Made by a program: the position numbers and the translations under genes
Assembly (NCBI RefSeq): GCF_033898505.1
Contig: NZ_JAXAFK010000005.1
Span: 62,001 to 126,000, forward strand
Origin: Pectobacterium carotovorum
Lineage (GTDB): Bacteria; Pseudomonadota; Gammaproteobacteria; Enterobacterales; Enterobacteriaceae
Direction of reading: 5' to 3'
Length of the DNA stretch: 64,000 nt
Part shown: positions 37,788-45,979 of the stretch, piece by piece
Layout of the letters: each line of letters starts with the position of its first letter
How positions within the stretch are numbered: the stretch's first letter is position 1
Notes under the pieces: generated by a model
Databases searched by the model: none
What the model was told of the DNA's origin: nothing
What the model saw: only the letters and a program-made list of their open reading frames with translations

Positions 37788-40403
37788 ATGGCTTTGTCAG
37801 CGAAAGATAAACTGTTCCAAAGTATCATCACGCACTATGCCAGCAATGCGCATGGATTTACGGCGCTGGATTGTGCGGATTTTATTCAGGTGAGCCGTAG
37901 CGTTATCAGCCATTACCTTAATCGCCTGTGTGACGAGGGTAAGCTCTATAAGAAAAATACCCGTCCTGTCCGTTTTTATGTTGAAACCCGACATCTGAAA
38001 ACCGAACCAGAGATCAGCGTACCACCAAAGCATGACGATGTTTTTAGCGAACTGATTGGCGCAGGAGGGAGTCTGGAGAAAACCATCTCTTCTTGCCGCG
38101 CCGCAGTGAATTACCCTGGTCGTGGGTTGCCGATACTGATCTCTGGCGAGAGTGGCGTCGGGAAAAGCCATTTGGCGGCAATGATCCATCGCTATGCGCA
38201 GGATCGCGGCATTGTTGCCTTGGATAAACCGCTGGTAGAGCTCAACTGTGCCGACTATGCCAATAATCCTGAACTGCTTTCCGCTACGCTGTTTGGCTAT
38301 ATCAAAGGGGCATTTACCGGTGCCGATCGGGATAAAAAAGGCGCCTTTGATGACGCTGACGGCAGCTTCCTGTTTCTTGATGAAGTGCATCGCTTATCTG
38401 CGGAGAATCAGGAAAAACTCTTTTTATTTATGGATAAAGGCTATTTTTATCGCTTAGGGGATAACCGAACCCGCCAATCGGCGGCGATCCGTTTTATTTT
38501 TGCCACGACGGAAAATGTCGATACCGTGTTGCTGAATACTTTTCGCCGAAGGATTCCCGTTCGTATCGCATTACCGAACTTTATTTCCCGCCCGCTAACA
38601 GAACGCGTTGCTCAAGTAGAGTATTTTTTACGGCGTGAGGCACGCGATCTGAACTGTGATATTCATATGGATAGTCTGTTGATGCACCAGTTGGTGGCGT
38701 CTCCTGTTCGGGGCAATATTGGCGAATTGAAAAATCAGATCAGGGTGATGTGTGCCAGTGCATGGAATGAAAGTCAGCACTCAGAATATATTGCATTGCA
38801 GTCTCCTCAGTCCGGTCAAATGAATGGGGAAACGTTGGTATTCTCCGCGCGAAAATTTTCTACCTCCCTCGATGTATCCTCTCTGTTGCCAAAAGCGATG
38901 CGAGATGACGTGATATTCAAGGAGTTTTGCCACAGCGGGAATACCTTATTATTAAACCGGAAACTTGAACACCTGCTCACCACGCTTAATTGCACTGTTC
39001 AGCAAGATGAACTCTATTGTGGTTATATCTGGCAAAACACGATGCGAGCCATCAATGAGCTGGAGAATCAAACGGGTATCGAATGCAACGCGGATTATCG
39101 AAAAACGGTCTGGCTTTGCCTGCATTACGCTATGAGCAATACGTGGGAAGAGCAACATATCAATGAACTTTCCTCTATCACCGATTACGTTTCTTCGAAA
39201 GCCAGATTGCTGGCGCTTGAATGTGTATCCTTGCTGAAAAAACAGGTGACAAACACCGATTATCCTTTGCTTATGCCGCTGCTGAGCTGCGCCATGAACA
39301 AATTATCCGGTGAAGATGACCTGATTCAGGGCGTTATTGTCTCCCACGGTCGCTCGACGGCTTCCAGCATTGCTGGCGTTGCTAACCAATTAACCGGGGG
39401 ATACTACTTTAAAGCGTTTGATATGCCCAATTCGACGTCGACACGTGAAATTATCGATATGTTGATCGCTCACCTGGATAGTATTAAGCAGCGTGCAGGG
39501 CTGATTATATTGGTCGATATGGGATCGCTGAAGGAAATCTATGAAGAAATAAAATTGCATCTTCATGGTGAGCTGCTCGTGATTAATAATGTCAGTACCG
39601 CGATGGCGCTGGATATTGCCTCTAAAATTCAGCATCGGTTGCCAATGGAAGAGATCATCGACAGCGTAAAAGGTGCTTATGAGGTTGAAACTCGCTACTA
39701 TGCAGGTATGCTTCCCGGCAATAAAATTATTATTTCATGTATATCTGGAGAAGGCATTTCCAGAAAATTAAAAGATATTGTATTCCGTTATCTGGCCTCT
39801 GACACAATAGATATTGTTACAATGGAATATGATGATTTGAAATATAAATTATCACAGGCCGATCCGGCATTAAATGGTACGCGCCTTGTCATCACCACGA
39901 CCGATCTCGATGCGGGTTATATCCCCATTATTAGCGTGGAGCAATTGATAAAAGAGAAATTTGACATTCTGCATCGGGATTATTTTACCGATCTGCTTGT
40001 TCCCGGTGGAATGGAACCGATGATTGATGAAGTGGTTAAATTATTTACGGTAGAAGGTGTTGCTGGCCGTCTTAATTTTCTTAATCCGGTTATTATTATC
40101 GATGAAGTTGAAGCAGTCATTAAGCAGTATGAGTTTTTCTATAAAATTCATTTCGAAAGCTATTTGCGTATTAATCTGTTTATGCACATTGCACTGATGA
40201 TTGAGCGGGTTATGGTCAATACAGGAATGTGCCATCGTGATGATTCAGAACTGACGGCAGAGCAGCTGGCGTTTGTCGAGGTTCACGATACCTTTTTCCA
40301 GGTACTTAATCGTAAATATCATATTGTCGTTCCACTGACAGAAGTGCTGATGATTTATGAAATCATGGAACCCTGGATTTCCTCAGACCCCGCGTTGTCA
40401 TGA
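37788..40403 (+). CDS. LevR-like sigma54-dependent PTS regulator
   Basis: An 871-residue transcription activator. In order: a winged helix (about residues 5-65); an AAA+ domain with Walker A GESGVGKS (119-126), the sigma54-contacting GAFTGA loop (about 174-179) and Walker B FLFLDEVHR; a first PRD (about 385-490); an EIIA-Man-like domain with His520 in VIVSHGRST; an EIIB-Gat-like domain with Cys651 in IISCISGEG; and a C-terminal PRD (about 760-871). This is the LevR/DctR-type plan, in which PTS phosphorylation sets activity. The ATG at 37788 has GGTGGA upstream; a GTG at 37737 is in frame but inside the palindromic site. The three sigma54 promoters downstream are its likely targets. Confidence 0.9.
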   Translation: MALSAKDKLFQSIITHYASNAHGFTALDCADFIQVSRSVISHYLNRLCDEGKLYKKNTRPVRFYVETRHLKTEPEISVPPKHDDVFSELIGAGGSLEKTISSCRAAVNYPGRGLPILISGESGVGKSHLAAMIHRYAQDRGIVALDKPLVELNCADYANNPELLSATLFGYIKGAFTGADRDKKGAFDDADGSFLFLDEVHRLSAENQEKLFLFMDKGYFYRLGDNRTRQSAAIRFIFATTENVDTVLLNTFRRRIPVRIALPNFISRPLTERVAQVEYFLRREARDLNCDIHMDSLLMHQLVASPVRGNIGELKNQIRVMCASAWNESQHSEYIALQSPQSGQMNGETLVFSARKFSTSLDVSSLLPKAMRDDVIFKEFCHSGNTLLLNRKLEHLLTTLNCTVQQDELYCGYIWQNTMRAINELENQTGIECNADYRKTVWLCLHYAMSNTWEEQHINELSSITDYVSSKARLLALECVSLLKKQVTNTDYPLLMPLLSCAMNKLSGEDDLIQGVIVSHGRSTASSIAGVANQLTGGYYFKAFDMPNSTSTREIIDMLIAHLDSIKQRAGLIILVDMGSLKEIYEEIKLHLHGELLVINNVSTAMALDIASKIQHRLPMEEIIDSVKGAYEVETRYYAGMLPGNKIIISCISGEGISRKLKDIVFRYLASDTIDIVTMEYDDLKYKLSQADPALNGTRLVITTTDLDAGYIPIISVEQLIKEKFDILHRDYFTDLLVPGGMEPMIDEVVKLFTVEGVAGRLNFLNPVIIIDEVEAVIKQYEFFYKIHFESYLRINLFMHIALMIERVMVNTGMCHRDDSELTAEQLAFVEVHDTFFQVLNRKYHIVVPLTEVLMIYEIMEPWISSDPALS

Positions 40404-40433
40404 TCGGGGGCTGGTTAATCGGCTCGTACTACC

Positions 40434-40513
40434 TTTCGACACTCGGTGATATGCCGCACTAGACAGTCTTTTTCAGCGTCTAATAAACGAATAAAACCAA
40501 ATAAAAACAGATG
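40434..40513 (+). promoter_or_regulatory. Upstream activator module A (shared with the PTS operon)
   Basis: TTTCGACAC (40434), GACAGT (40462-40467), AGCGTCTAATA (40475-40485) and AATAAAAACA (40500-40509) recur in the same order at 41882-41960, upstream of the PTS operon. The first two blocks start 28 bp apart in both copies, and AGCGTC lies 50 or 51 bp upstream of the promoter GG. The half-sites GACACT/GACAGT/AGCGTC resemble the palindrome arms near the regulator and lyase genes. Confidence 0.6.
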
Positions 40514-40523
40514 GATAATTCGA

Positions 40524-40540
40524 CGGCATAGTTATTGCTT
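40524..40540 (+). promoter_or_regulatory. Sigma54 promoter of the hydroxyacid dehydrogenase gene
   Basis: CGGCATAGTTATTGCTT has GG (40525-40526) and GC (40537-40538) with 10 bases between them, and a full TTGC -12 element. The gene lies next to a GAFTGA-containing activator. Confidence 0.75.
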
Positions 40541-40662
40541 TCTTGTTTAAGCAAGAAGCACGTCAGCGATCGTCATCAAGCAGCCTTGATGCGGAAGTTG
40601 TCGCAATAACAAAGAAGAAGCCAAACCGTCTAATGCCGATCGTTTAAGCATCGAGATACACG

Positions 40663-40714
40663 GGGGAAACACAGGGGTGAGTCGTCCCTGCGGGAACCTC
40701 CCCTGTGTTTCCCC
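40663..40714. repeat. Long perfect inverted repeat in the leader
   Basis: GGGGAAACACAGGGG (40663-40677) pairs without mismatch with CCCCTGTGTTTCCCC (40700-40714). The 22-base loop contains a second small stem, TCCC-tgc-GGGA (40686-40695 region). There is no T run after it, so it is not an intrinsic terminator. It may be a dispersed palindromic repeat of this genus or an mRNA stability element; only one copy is in the window. Confidence 0.8.
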
Positions 40715-40783
40715 TAATAACAGGCTTAAGTGACCAGTATTAACCAAACCGTCTTCTTTTCATCACTCCAGTGGGGATAGGTT

Positions 40784-41749
40784 ATGTCGTATTACGCCGC
40801 AGGTTTCACCTGCCAGCCTGAAAAATTTGATCAGATATACACCTCGTCAGTTAGGGAAAAATTATCATCATTGTGCCATTTGCATCCCAACGTGATTACC
40901 CCTCTGAATTTTGAGCAAGAATTGCCTGCACTGAAAAACGTGGAAGTCATTTTTTCTACCTGGGGAATGTTGACGCTAAGCGAGGCGCAGCTAGACCAAT
41001 TACCGAAGTTGAAAATTATTTTTTATGCCGCAGGAGCAACGGGCTATTTCTCCGCCCCTTTTATTTCCCGGGGAATAAAAATAGTTAGCGCCTGGAGAGC
41101 CAATGCTGTTCCTGTCGCGGAATTCTGTCTGGCACAAATCCTTTTGGCATGTAAAGGCTATTTCCATAATCTGCGTAACTATAATCGTCCTGAAGATTTT
41201 CATTCTATTACGGCTGATTATCCTGCTCCGGGAATTTACGGTGAGCGCATTGCGTTGATTGGTGCCGGAGCTATATCTCAGGTGCTGGCTGAGTTACTGA
41301 TGCCTTTTGCGCTGGAGGTGGTGACTATCCCTTCGCGGCAGGAAAGACGGACTATCTCTTTGGAAGCGGCATTTAGCACATCCTTTGTTGTCAGTAATCA
41401 CCTTCCTAACCGCCCCGATAATATTGGCGTGCTGAATGGCGATTTGTTTCGGCTTATGAGCCCCGGCGCGGTATTCATTAACACAGGACGAGGATTACAG
41501 GTTAATGAAAAAGATCTCATTGACGTATTCAGCGAACGTACAGATTTAACGGCGCTGTTGGATGTGACGAAACCCGAACCGCCATTGCCAGGCTCACCGC
41601 TTTATGACATGCCGAATGTGTTGCTGACCAGCCATATTGCCGGCGCACTCAATAATGAAACACGGCGACTGGCAGACTGCGTGGTTGAGGAATTTCAACG
41701 CTGGATTCATGGTGTGCCGCTTAATTATGAAATTACGGGAAAGGCGTGA
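40784..41749 (+). CDS. D-isomer-specific 2-hydroxyacid dehydrogenase-like protein
   Basis: A 321-residue cytoplasmic protein of the D-2-hydroxyacid dehydrogenase family. The catalytic triad of the family is present: Arg236 (FINTGRGLQV), Glu265 (TKPEPPLPG) and His284 (LLTSHIAGAL). The nucleotide-binding loop, IALIGAGAISQV (Gly160), lacks the usual third glycine: GxGxxS instead of GxGxxG. The N-terminal part (VEVIFSTWGMLTLSEAQLDQLPKLKII) is the substrate domain. It has its own sigma54 promoter with the same upstream module as the PTS operon, so it belongs to that regulon. It may reduce or oxidise a keto/hydroxy acid from uronate breakdown; the substrate is not evident. Confidence 0.85.
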   Translation: MSYYAAGFTCQPEKFDQIYTSSVREKLSSLCHLHPNVITPLNFEQELPALKNVEVIFSTWGMLTLSEAQLDQLPKLKIIFYAAGATGYFSAPFISRGIKIVSAWRANAVPVAEFCLAQILLACKGYFHNLRNYNRPEDFHSITADYPAPGIYGERIALIGAGAISQVLAELLMPFALEVVTIPSRQERRTISLEAAFSTSFVVSNHLPNRPDNIGVLNGDLFRLMSPGAVFINTGRGLQVNEKDLIDVFSERTDLTALLDVTKPEPPLPGSPLYDMPNVLLTSHIAGALNNETRRLADCVVEEFQRWIHGVPLNYEITGKA

Positions 41750-41881
41750 AATGCGAATTTTTCATTTCTCTGTTTTATCGTTTCTTATTGGTTATTGATG
41801 ATCAATGACATCATGTGTGCCCGTCGCTTCTCAATTTTTTTGTAGATAATTCTGTGCTGACGTAAATACGGCGGCACAGTG

Positions 41882-41960
41882 TTTCGACACATCGCTGCAT
41901 ACCAATCTGGACAGTATTTTTAGCGTCTAATAGCGATAATAAAACTCAATAAAAACAAAT
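41882..41960 (+). promoter_or_regulatory. Upstream activator module B (PTS operon)
   Basis: TTTCGACAC (41882-41890), GACAGT (41910-41915), AGCGTCTAATA (41922-41932) and AATAAAAACA (41949-41958) repeat module A at 40434-40513 in order and spacing. It ends about 12 bp before the sigma54 promoter. Confidence 0.6.
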
Positions 41961-41971
41961 GAATATAGAGA

Positions 41972-41988
41972 TGGCATGGTAAGTGCAT
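41972..41988 (+). promoter_or_regulatory. Sigma54 promoter of the PTS operon
   Basis: TGGCATGGTAAGTGCAT has GG (41973-41974) and GC (41985-41986) exactly 10 bases apart. The -24 half matches TGGCA; the -12 half is GTGC rather than TTGC. The predicted start is about 41998, 32 nt before the ATG of the IIA gene. Confidence 0.75.
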
Positions 41989-42029
41989 TAATGCTGTCAG
42001 TTGCCGTAAATAAATTTAAGGAACGCATT

Positions 42030-42512
42030 ATGCGAGAAGTTTATATCGCCAGTCATGGCAGATACGCCGAAGGGACGGTATCCGCCCTGAATTTACTGAT
42101 TGGCGAGGATCATGCGATTCAACCTATTTGCGCCTATTGTGGCGATATTGGCTCTACGGCTGAATTGGCCGAGCGTTTCAGTGAGATTGCACAGGAATCG
42201 GCGCGACGTGGCAATGAACTGGTTATTTTCACCGATATGCAAGGTGGAAGCGTCAATAATACTGCCGTGCAATTGATGGTGAAATATCCGCATATGCACG
42301 TTATCAGCGGTGCAAATCTAATCATGCTGATGGAATTTTGCCTGTCTGAAAACAACGATACCGCTGTGCGGGTGCACGAGGCCATTACGATGGCGGTAGA
42401 CGGCATGCAATATATGAATACCGTCCCAGAGCTTCAGGCAGCGCGTGAAGCGAGCTTTAATACCGAGCAGGGCGGCTCCGATGATTTTTTTACTACGGAG
42501 CTGCCGCAATGA
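42030..42512 (+). CDS. PTS system mannose-family IIA component
   Basis: A 160-residue cytoplasmic phosphocarrier of the mannose (Man/Aga/Lev) PTS family. The phosphorylated His is His9 in YIASHGRYAEG, and the second conserved block is VIFTDMQGGSVNNTAVQLM. It takes phosphate from HPr and passes it to IIB. The ATG at 42030 has AAGGAA at 42018-42023; an open frame from 41976 begins inside the sigma54 promoter and is rejected. It is the first gene of a seven-gene operon, and its stop overlaps the GH88 start by 4 bp. Confidence 0.92.
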   Translation: MREVYIASHGRYAEGTVSALNLLIGEDHAIQPICAYCGDIGSTAELAERFSEIAQESARRGNELVIFTDMQGGSVNNTAVQLMVKYPHMHVISGANLIMLMEFCLSENNDTAVRVHEAITMAVDGMQYMNTVPELQAAREASFNTEQGGSDDFFTTELPQ

Positions 42513-43684
42513 CGATCGTTCTTGAACCTTTGAATGCCCGCTATGAGGCACATCAGCCACCGCTTTCTCAGGCGTGGCTCAACGATGCCATTCAGGATGT
42601 CCTGAAAAAAGTGGATGAGATGTTGCCACGTTTTAGCCACACGTTTCCTGCCGCCAGCGCCAGAGAGGGTCGCTATCCGGCTGTCGAAAAGGTCGATTGG
42701 ACGGAGGGATTCTGGACCGGCATGTTGTGGCTGGCCTGGGAAGTGACCGGGGACGATAAATACCGTCAGGTGGCAGAGGGGTTGCTGGATAGCTTTGAAA
42801 CGCGTCTGGATAACAGAATCAAGGTCGATACCCACGATTTAGGATTCTTGTATCTGTTGTCCTGCGTGAATGCGTGGCGCCTCACGGGTAACGAACGTGC
42901 CCGTTCACTCGCGTTACGTGCTGCTGAACTGCTTTATCAGCGCTATAACGAAACCGCGGGAGTGATCCAGGCGTGGGGCGATCTTAGCGATCCGGCACGT
43001 CAGGGGCGCATGATTATTGATTGCAACCTGAACGTTCCTCTCTTGTTCTGGGCCGCTAACGAAACGGGAAAGGCACATTATCGGCAGGCTGCGCAGCGCC
43101 ATCTCGCGTTGGCTGCGCGCCATCTGGTCAGAGACGATGCGTCAACCTTCCATACGTTTTATATGGATATCCACACTGGCCGACCGCTGCATGGCGATAC
43201 CCATCAAGGGTTTAGCAATGACTCCTGCTGGGCGCGTGGACAGGCTTGGGGTATTTATGGCTTTGCGCTGGGGTTCAACTATACCGGCGATGGCGAGCTT
43301 CCTGAGCTGTCCCGCAAGCTGACTCATTATTTTCTCAACCGGCTGCCGGAAGATTACGTCTGCTATTGGGATCTCATCTTCACGCCGCAGGACAACGCGT
43401 TTCGTGACACCTCTGCGGCGGCTATTGCGGTGTGTGGGATGGCGGAGCTGCTCAAGCAGTTGCCGATTACCGATCCGCTGCGCCCCGCCTATCACCATGC
43501 TATCACGCAGATCGCGCAGAATTTGCGCCAGCACTACTTTGCCCATCACTCCGATGGGTTGCTGCGCGAAGGTGTTTATAACTTTGGTCGCAACATGGGG
43601 ATTAACGAGCCCAATCTTTGGGGCGATTACTTTTGGTTCGAAGCCCTGGTTCGCCTTACCCGAATCTGGACCCCCTACTGGTAA
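42509..43684 (+). CDS. GH88 unsaturated glucuronyl hydrolase
   Basis: A 391-residue enzyme of glycoside hydrolase family 88. It removes the 4,5-unsaturated uronic acid that polysaccharide lyases leave at the non-reducing end, by hydration of the double bond. The two catalytic Asp residues are visible: Asp110 in VDTHDLGFLY and Asp171 in MIIDCNLNVPLLFWA. Other family blocks are GFSNDSCWARGQAWGIYGFAL and FRDTSAAAIAVCGM. There is no signal peptide, so it acts in the cytoplasm on imported, probably phosphorylated oligosaccharides. Its position between the IIA and IIB genes ties uptake to hydrolysis, as in the streptococcal glycosaminoglycan loci. Confidence 0.93.
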   Translation: MTIVLEPLNARYEAHQPPLSQAWLNDAIQDVLKKVDEMLPRFSHTFPAASAREGRYPAVEKVDWTEGFWTGMLWLAWEVTGDDKYRQVAEGLLDSFETRLDNRIKVDTHDLGFLYLLSCVNAWRLTGNERARSLALRAAELLYQRYNETAGVIQAWGDLSDPARQGRMIIDCNLNVPLLFWAANETGKAHYRQAAQRHLALAARHLVRDDASTFHTFYMDIHTGRPLHGDTHQGFSNDSCWARGQAWGIYGFALGFNYTGDGELPELSRKLTHYFLNRLPEDYVCYWDLIFTPQDNAFRDTSAAAIAVCGMAELLKQLPITDPLRPAYHHAITQIAQNLRQHYFAHHSDGLLREGVYNFGRNMGINEPNLWGDYFWFEALVRLTRIWTPYW

Positions 43685-43707
43685 ATTCTAATAACAGGAG
43701 TAACACC

Positions 43708-44202
43708 ATGATTTCTCTTATTCGTATTGACGATCGTCTGATTCACGGACAGGTCGCCGTAGTCTGGACAAAACACCTTGGTGTTAATCGCATTCTGGTT
43801 GCGAACGATCAGATTGTGAATAACGACGTACAAAAGATGTCATTACGTATGGCCGCTCCAGATACGGCCAAATGCGCCATTATGACGGTGGCTGATGCTG
43901 TTGATGTACTGAATGACGCCCGCTCTGACAGCATGAAAATTCTGATCATCATTAATAACGCTGCCGATGCCCGACGCCTGATTGAACAGGTTCCTGCGAT
44001 AAAAACGTTAAACGTTGCGAACTACGGACGTATTACCGACAACCTGGCGGCCAAAACGAGAATCAGCGACACCGTTTATGTCACTCCGGAGGATGTGGCT
44101 GATTTTCATGCGATTGCTGAACGTGGCGTTGCGGTGGAGTATCAGGTCTTACCCTCACATCCAATAAAAAACCTGATTGAAATGCTGGATAACGCCCATT
44201 AA
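43708..44202 (+). CDS. PTS system mannose-family IIB component
   Basis: A 164-residue cytoplasmic IIB of the mannose family, which transfers phosphate from IIA to the sugar. The active His is His13 in IRIDDRLIHGQVAVVW, with the family follow-up RILVANDQIVNNDVQKMSLRMAAP. The ATG at 43708 has CAGGAG 8 bp upstream; the earlier frame (from 43618) overlaps GH88 and is not used. It is 24 bp after GH88 and 12 bp before IIC. Confidence 0.94.
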   Translation: MISLIRIDDRLIHGQVAVVWTKHLGVNRILVANDQIVNNDVQKMSLRMAAPDTAKCAIMTVADAVDVLNDARSDSMKILIIINNAADARRLIEQVPAIKTLNVANYGRITDNLAAKTRISDTVYVTPEDVADFHAIAERGVAVEYQVLPSHPIKNLIEMLDNAH

Positions 44203-44213
44203 GCGAGGTCACC

Positions 44214-45017
44214 ATGTTAACAACAGCGCTTCTTATTGCTTTGGTGATGTATATCGCCAAATTTGCCGACCATACGCTGGGGCAACCATTGATTGAACGT
44301 CCGCTGGTGTGTGGCGCGATGGTCGGGTTCGTGCTGGGCGACTTCCAGCAAGGGATTATTATCGGTGCTGCGTTGGAGCTCATTTTCCTTGGCACCATTA
44401 CCATCGGTGGCTCGGTGCCTGCCGATCTTGCGGTCGGTTCGGTGCTGGCTACCGCCTTTACTATTTTAACGAACGCAGAGCCTGCCGTTGCCGTGGCGCT
44501 GGCATTACCGATTAGTCTGCTGGCGGTTTTTGTCTATCAGGTTGAGAAACTGGTTTATACCGGTTTGGTCGAGAAATATGACGCCCTACTTGAAAAGGGC
44601 AGGGATCGTGCGGCGCTCGGTATGACGCTGGGGATGACCCTGTTCTACGGCGTACCGTTTGCGGTGATCGCGTTCTTTGGCGTGCTGTATGGCACGGATG
44701 TCATCCGGAGTTTGGTGGAAAGCATCCCCGGTACTGTCATGCGCGGTATGACCGCGGTGGGCGGCATGCTTCCTGCTCTGGGCTTCGCCATTCTGCTCCA
44801 GGCGTTGTGGAACCGTAATATCGCCGCGTTCTTCTTTATCGGTTTCGCCATGGCGGCCTACTTAAAGCTGCCGATTATGGGGATCGCGATTATTGCCGCC
44901 TCTATGGCTGTTTACCTGTGTTTTAACGAGTTCAACCAGCTCAAAGCCAACAAACAGAATACTGCTGCTGCTCCTGCGGCTTCTGTAGACGATAAGGATG
45001 GGTTCTTCAATGACTGA
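44214..45017 (+). CDS. PTS system mannose-family IIC component
   Basis: A 267-residue membrane permease subunit (IIC of the Man/Aga/Lev type) with several hydrophobic helices. The typical start is ADHTLGQPLIERPLVCGAMVGFVLGDFQQGIIIGAALELIFLG, near residues 19-62, and the middle has IPGTVMRGMTAVGGMLPALGFAILL. Together with IID it forms the sugar channel in the inner membrane. The C-terminal tail is an Ala/Gln-rich cytoplasmic stretch. Its stop lies inside the first codons of IID (8-bp overlap). Confidence 0.93.
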   Translation: MLTTALLIALVMYIAKFADHTLGQPLIERPLVCGAMVGFVLGDFQQGIIIGAALELIFLGTITIGGSVPADLAVGSVLATAFTILTNAEPAVAVALALPISLLAVFVYQVEKLVYTGLVEKYDALLEKGRDRAALGMTLGMTLFYGVPFAVIAFFGVLYGTDVIRSLVESIPGTVMRGMTAVGGMLPALGFAILLQALWNRNIAAFFFIGFAMAAYLKLPIMGIAIIAASMAVYLCFNEFNQLKANKQNTAAAPAASVDDKDGFFND

Positions 45018-45867
45018 TATCCAAACAAACTCTGCCAGCGACACAAAGCATGGCGGCGCATACAACGATGATAAGAGTGAGAAAAAACTGTTTCGTCAGC
45101 TGTTCTTCCGCCAGTTTCAGCTACTGGGGTCGATGAATTTCACCCGTATGGAAGGGCTGAGCTACGGCTGGGCGTTGGCTCCGATGCTGAAAAAAATCTA
45201 CCCGGATCCGCATCGCTATCTTGATGCGTTAAAGCGTAATAGCCAGTTCTTTAACACTAACCAGCACTTGGCTCCCTTCATTATGGGGTTGACGCTGTCG
45301 ATGGAAAAAGAGAACGCCAGTAACCCTGACTTTGATAAATCCAGTATCAACGGCATCAAAGTCGCCCTGATGGGGCCGTTTGCGGGAGTGGGGGACTCTT
45401 TCTTCTACGGTGTGTTGCGCATCATTGCGACGGGGATTGCCATCGGGCTTGCTTCTCAGGGTAACCCGCTCGGCCCCTTGCTCTTCTTGCTGGTCTACAA
45501 CATTCCAAGCTATCTGGTTCGCTACTATGGCGGAGTGATGGGATATCGGCTGGGGTCAAAATATATTGCGGAGGCGACCCAGTCAGGCCTATTGGGCTGT
45601 ATTACCAAAGCCTCGTCGATTATGGGCTTGATGATGGTCGGCGCGATGAGCGCCAGTATGGTGAAGTTTACCGCGACCTATAAAACCACCATCGCCGGAC
45701 AGCCTTTTGTCTTGCAGGAGATCCTCGACAAGATATGCGTCGGCCTCATTCCGCTGCTGCTGGTATTGGGGTGTTTCAAGCTGCTCCAGAAGAAAGTCAG
45801 TCCTAATCGGGTGCTTATCCTGTTAATTGTTTTAGGCTTCGCTGCGGCGGGCGTTGGCATCATCTAA
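45010..45867 (+). CDS. PTS system mannose-family IID component
   Basis: A 285-residue IID subunit. The family block LFFRQFQLLGSMNFTRMEGLSYGWALAPML lies near residues 30-60, followed by NTNQHLAPFIMGLTLSMEKE and MGPFAGVGDSFFYG, with hydrophobic helices in the C-terminal half. The ATG at 45010 is chosen because AAGGATGGG lies 7 bp upstream; the ATG at 44998 directly abuts that purine tract. With IIA, IIB and IIC it makes a complete mannose-family PTS. Membership in the Aga-like branch is possible, but the sugar cannot be read from the sequence. Confidence 0.93.
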   Translation: MTDIQTNSASDTKHGGAYNDDKSEKKLFRQLFFRQFQLLGSMNFTRMEGLSYGWALAPMLKKIYPDPHRYLDALKRNSQFFNTNQHLAPFIMGLTLSMEKENASNPDFDKSSINGIKVALMGPFAGVGDSFFYGVLRIIATGIAIGLASQGNPLGPLLFLLVYNIPSYLVRYYGGVMGYRLGSKYIAEATQSGLLGCITKASSIMGLMMVGAMSASMVKFTATYKTTIAGQPFVLQEILDKICVGLIPLLLVLGCFKLLQKKVSPNRVLILLIVLGFAAAGVGII

Positions 45868-45873
45868 ATCTCC

Positions 45874-45903
45874 CCTCCCTCATTCGAGGGAGGCGTTTCT
45901 TAT
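45874..45903 (+). terminator. Hairpin between IID and the HAD phosphatase gene
   Basis: CCTCCCTC (45874-45881) pairs perfectly with GAGGGAGG (45886-45893) over a 4-base loop, followed by CGTTTCTTATT. It may be a partial terminator that lowers expression of the last two genes of the operon. Confidence 0.55.
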
Positions 45904-45979
45904 TGTCGTCAGGCGGAGCGCGGCGTTGATATGCCGCGTTCTCGTTCGCGTCAAGAAAGAGAATGAACAGGAAGAGGCA

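Larger units (their letters stand above)
40404..40783 (+). promoter_or_regulatory. Control region of the hydroxyacid dehydrogenase gene
   Basis: This 380-bp region has an upstream activator-like module (40434-40513), a sigma54 promoter (40524-40540), a 7-bp hairpin CATCAAG/CTTGATG (40574-40591) and a long perfect stem (40663-40714) in the leader. The predicted transcript starts near 40550, leaving a 5' leader of about 234 nt. No coding frame in it looks real. Confidence 0.6.

Noticed and set aside
42030..45867. Naming the PTS as the N-acetylgalactosamine (Aga) system
   Set aside because: The subunit type is similar, but there are no agaS, agaA or tagatose-phosphate genes, while manA and GH88 are present.
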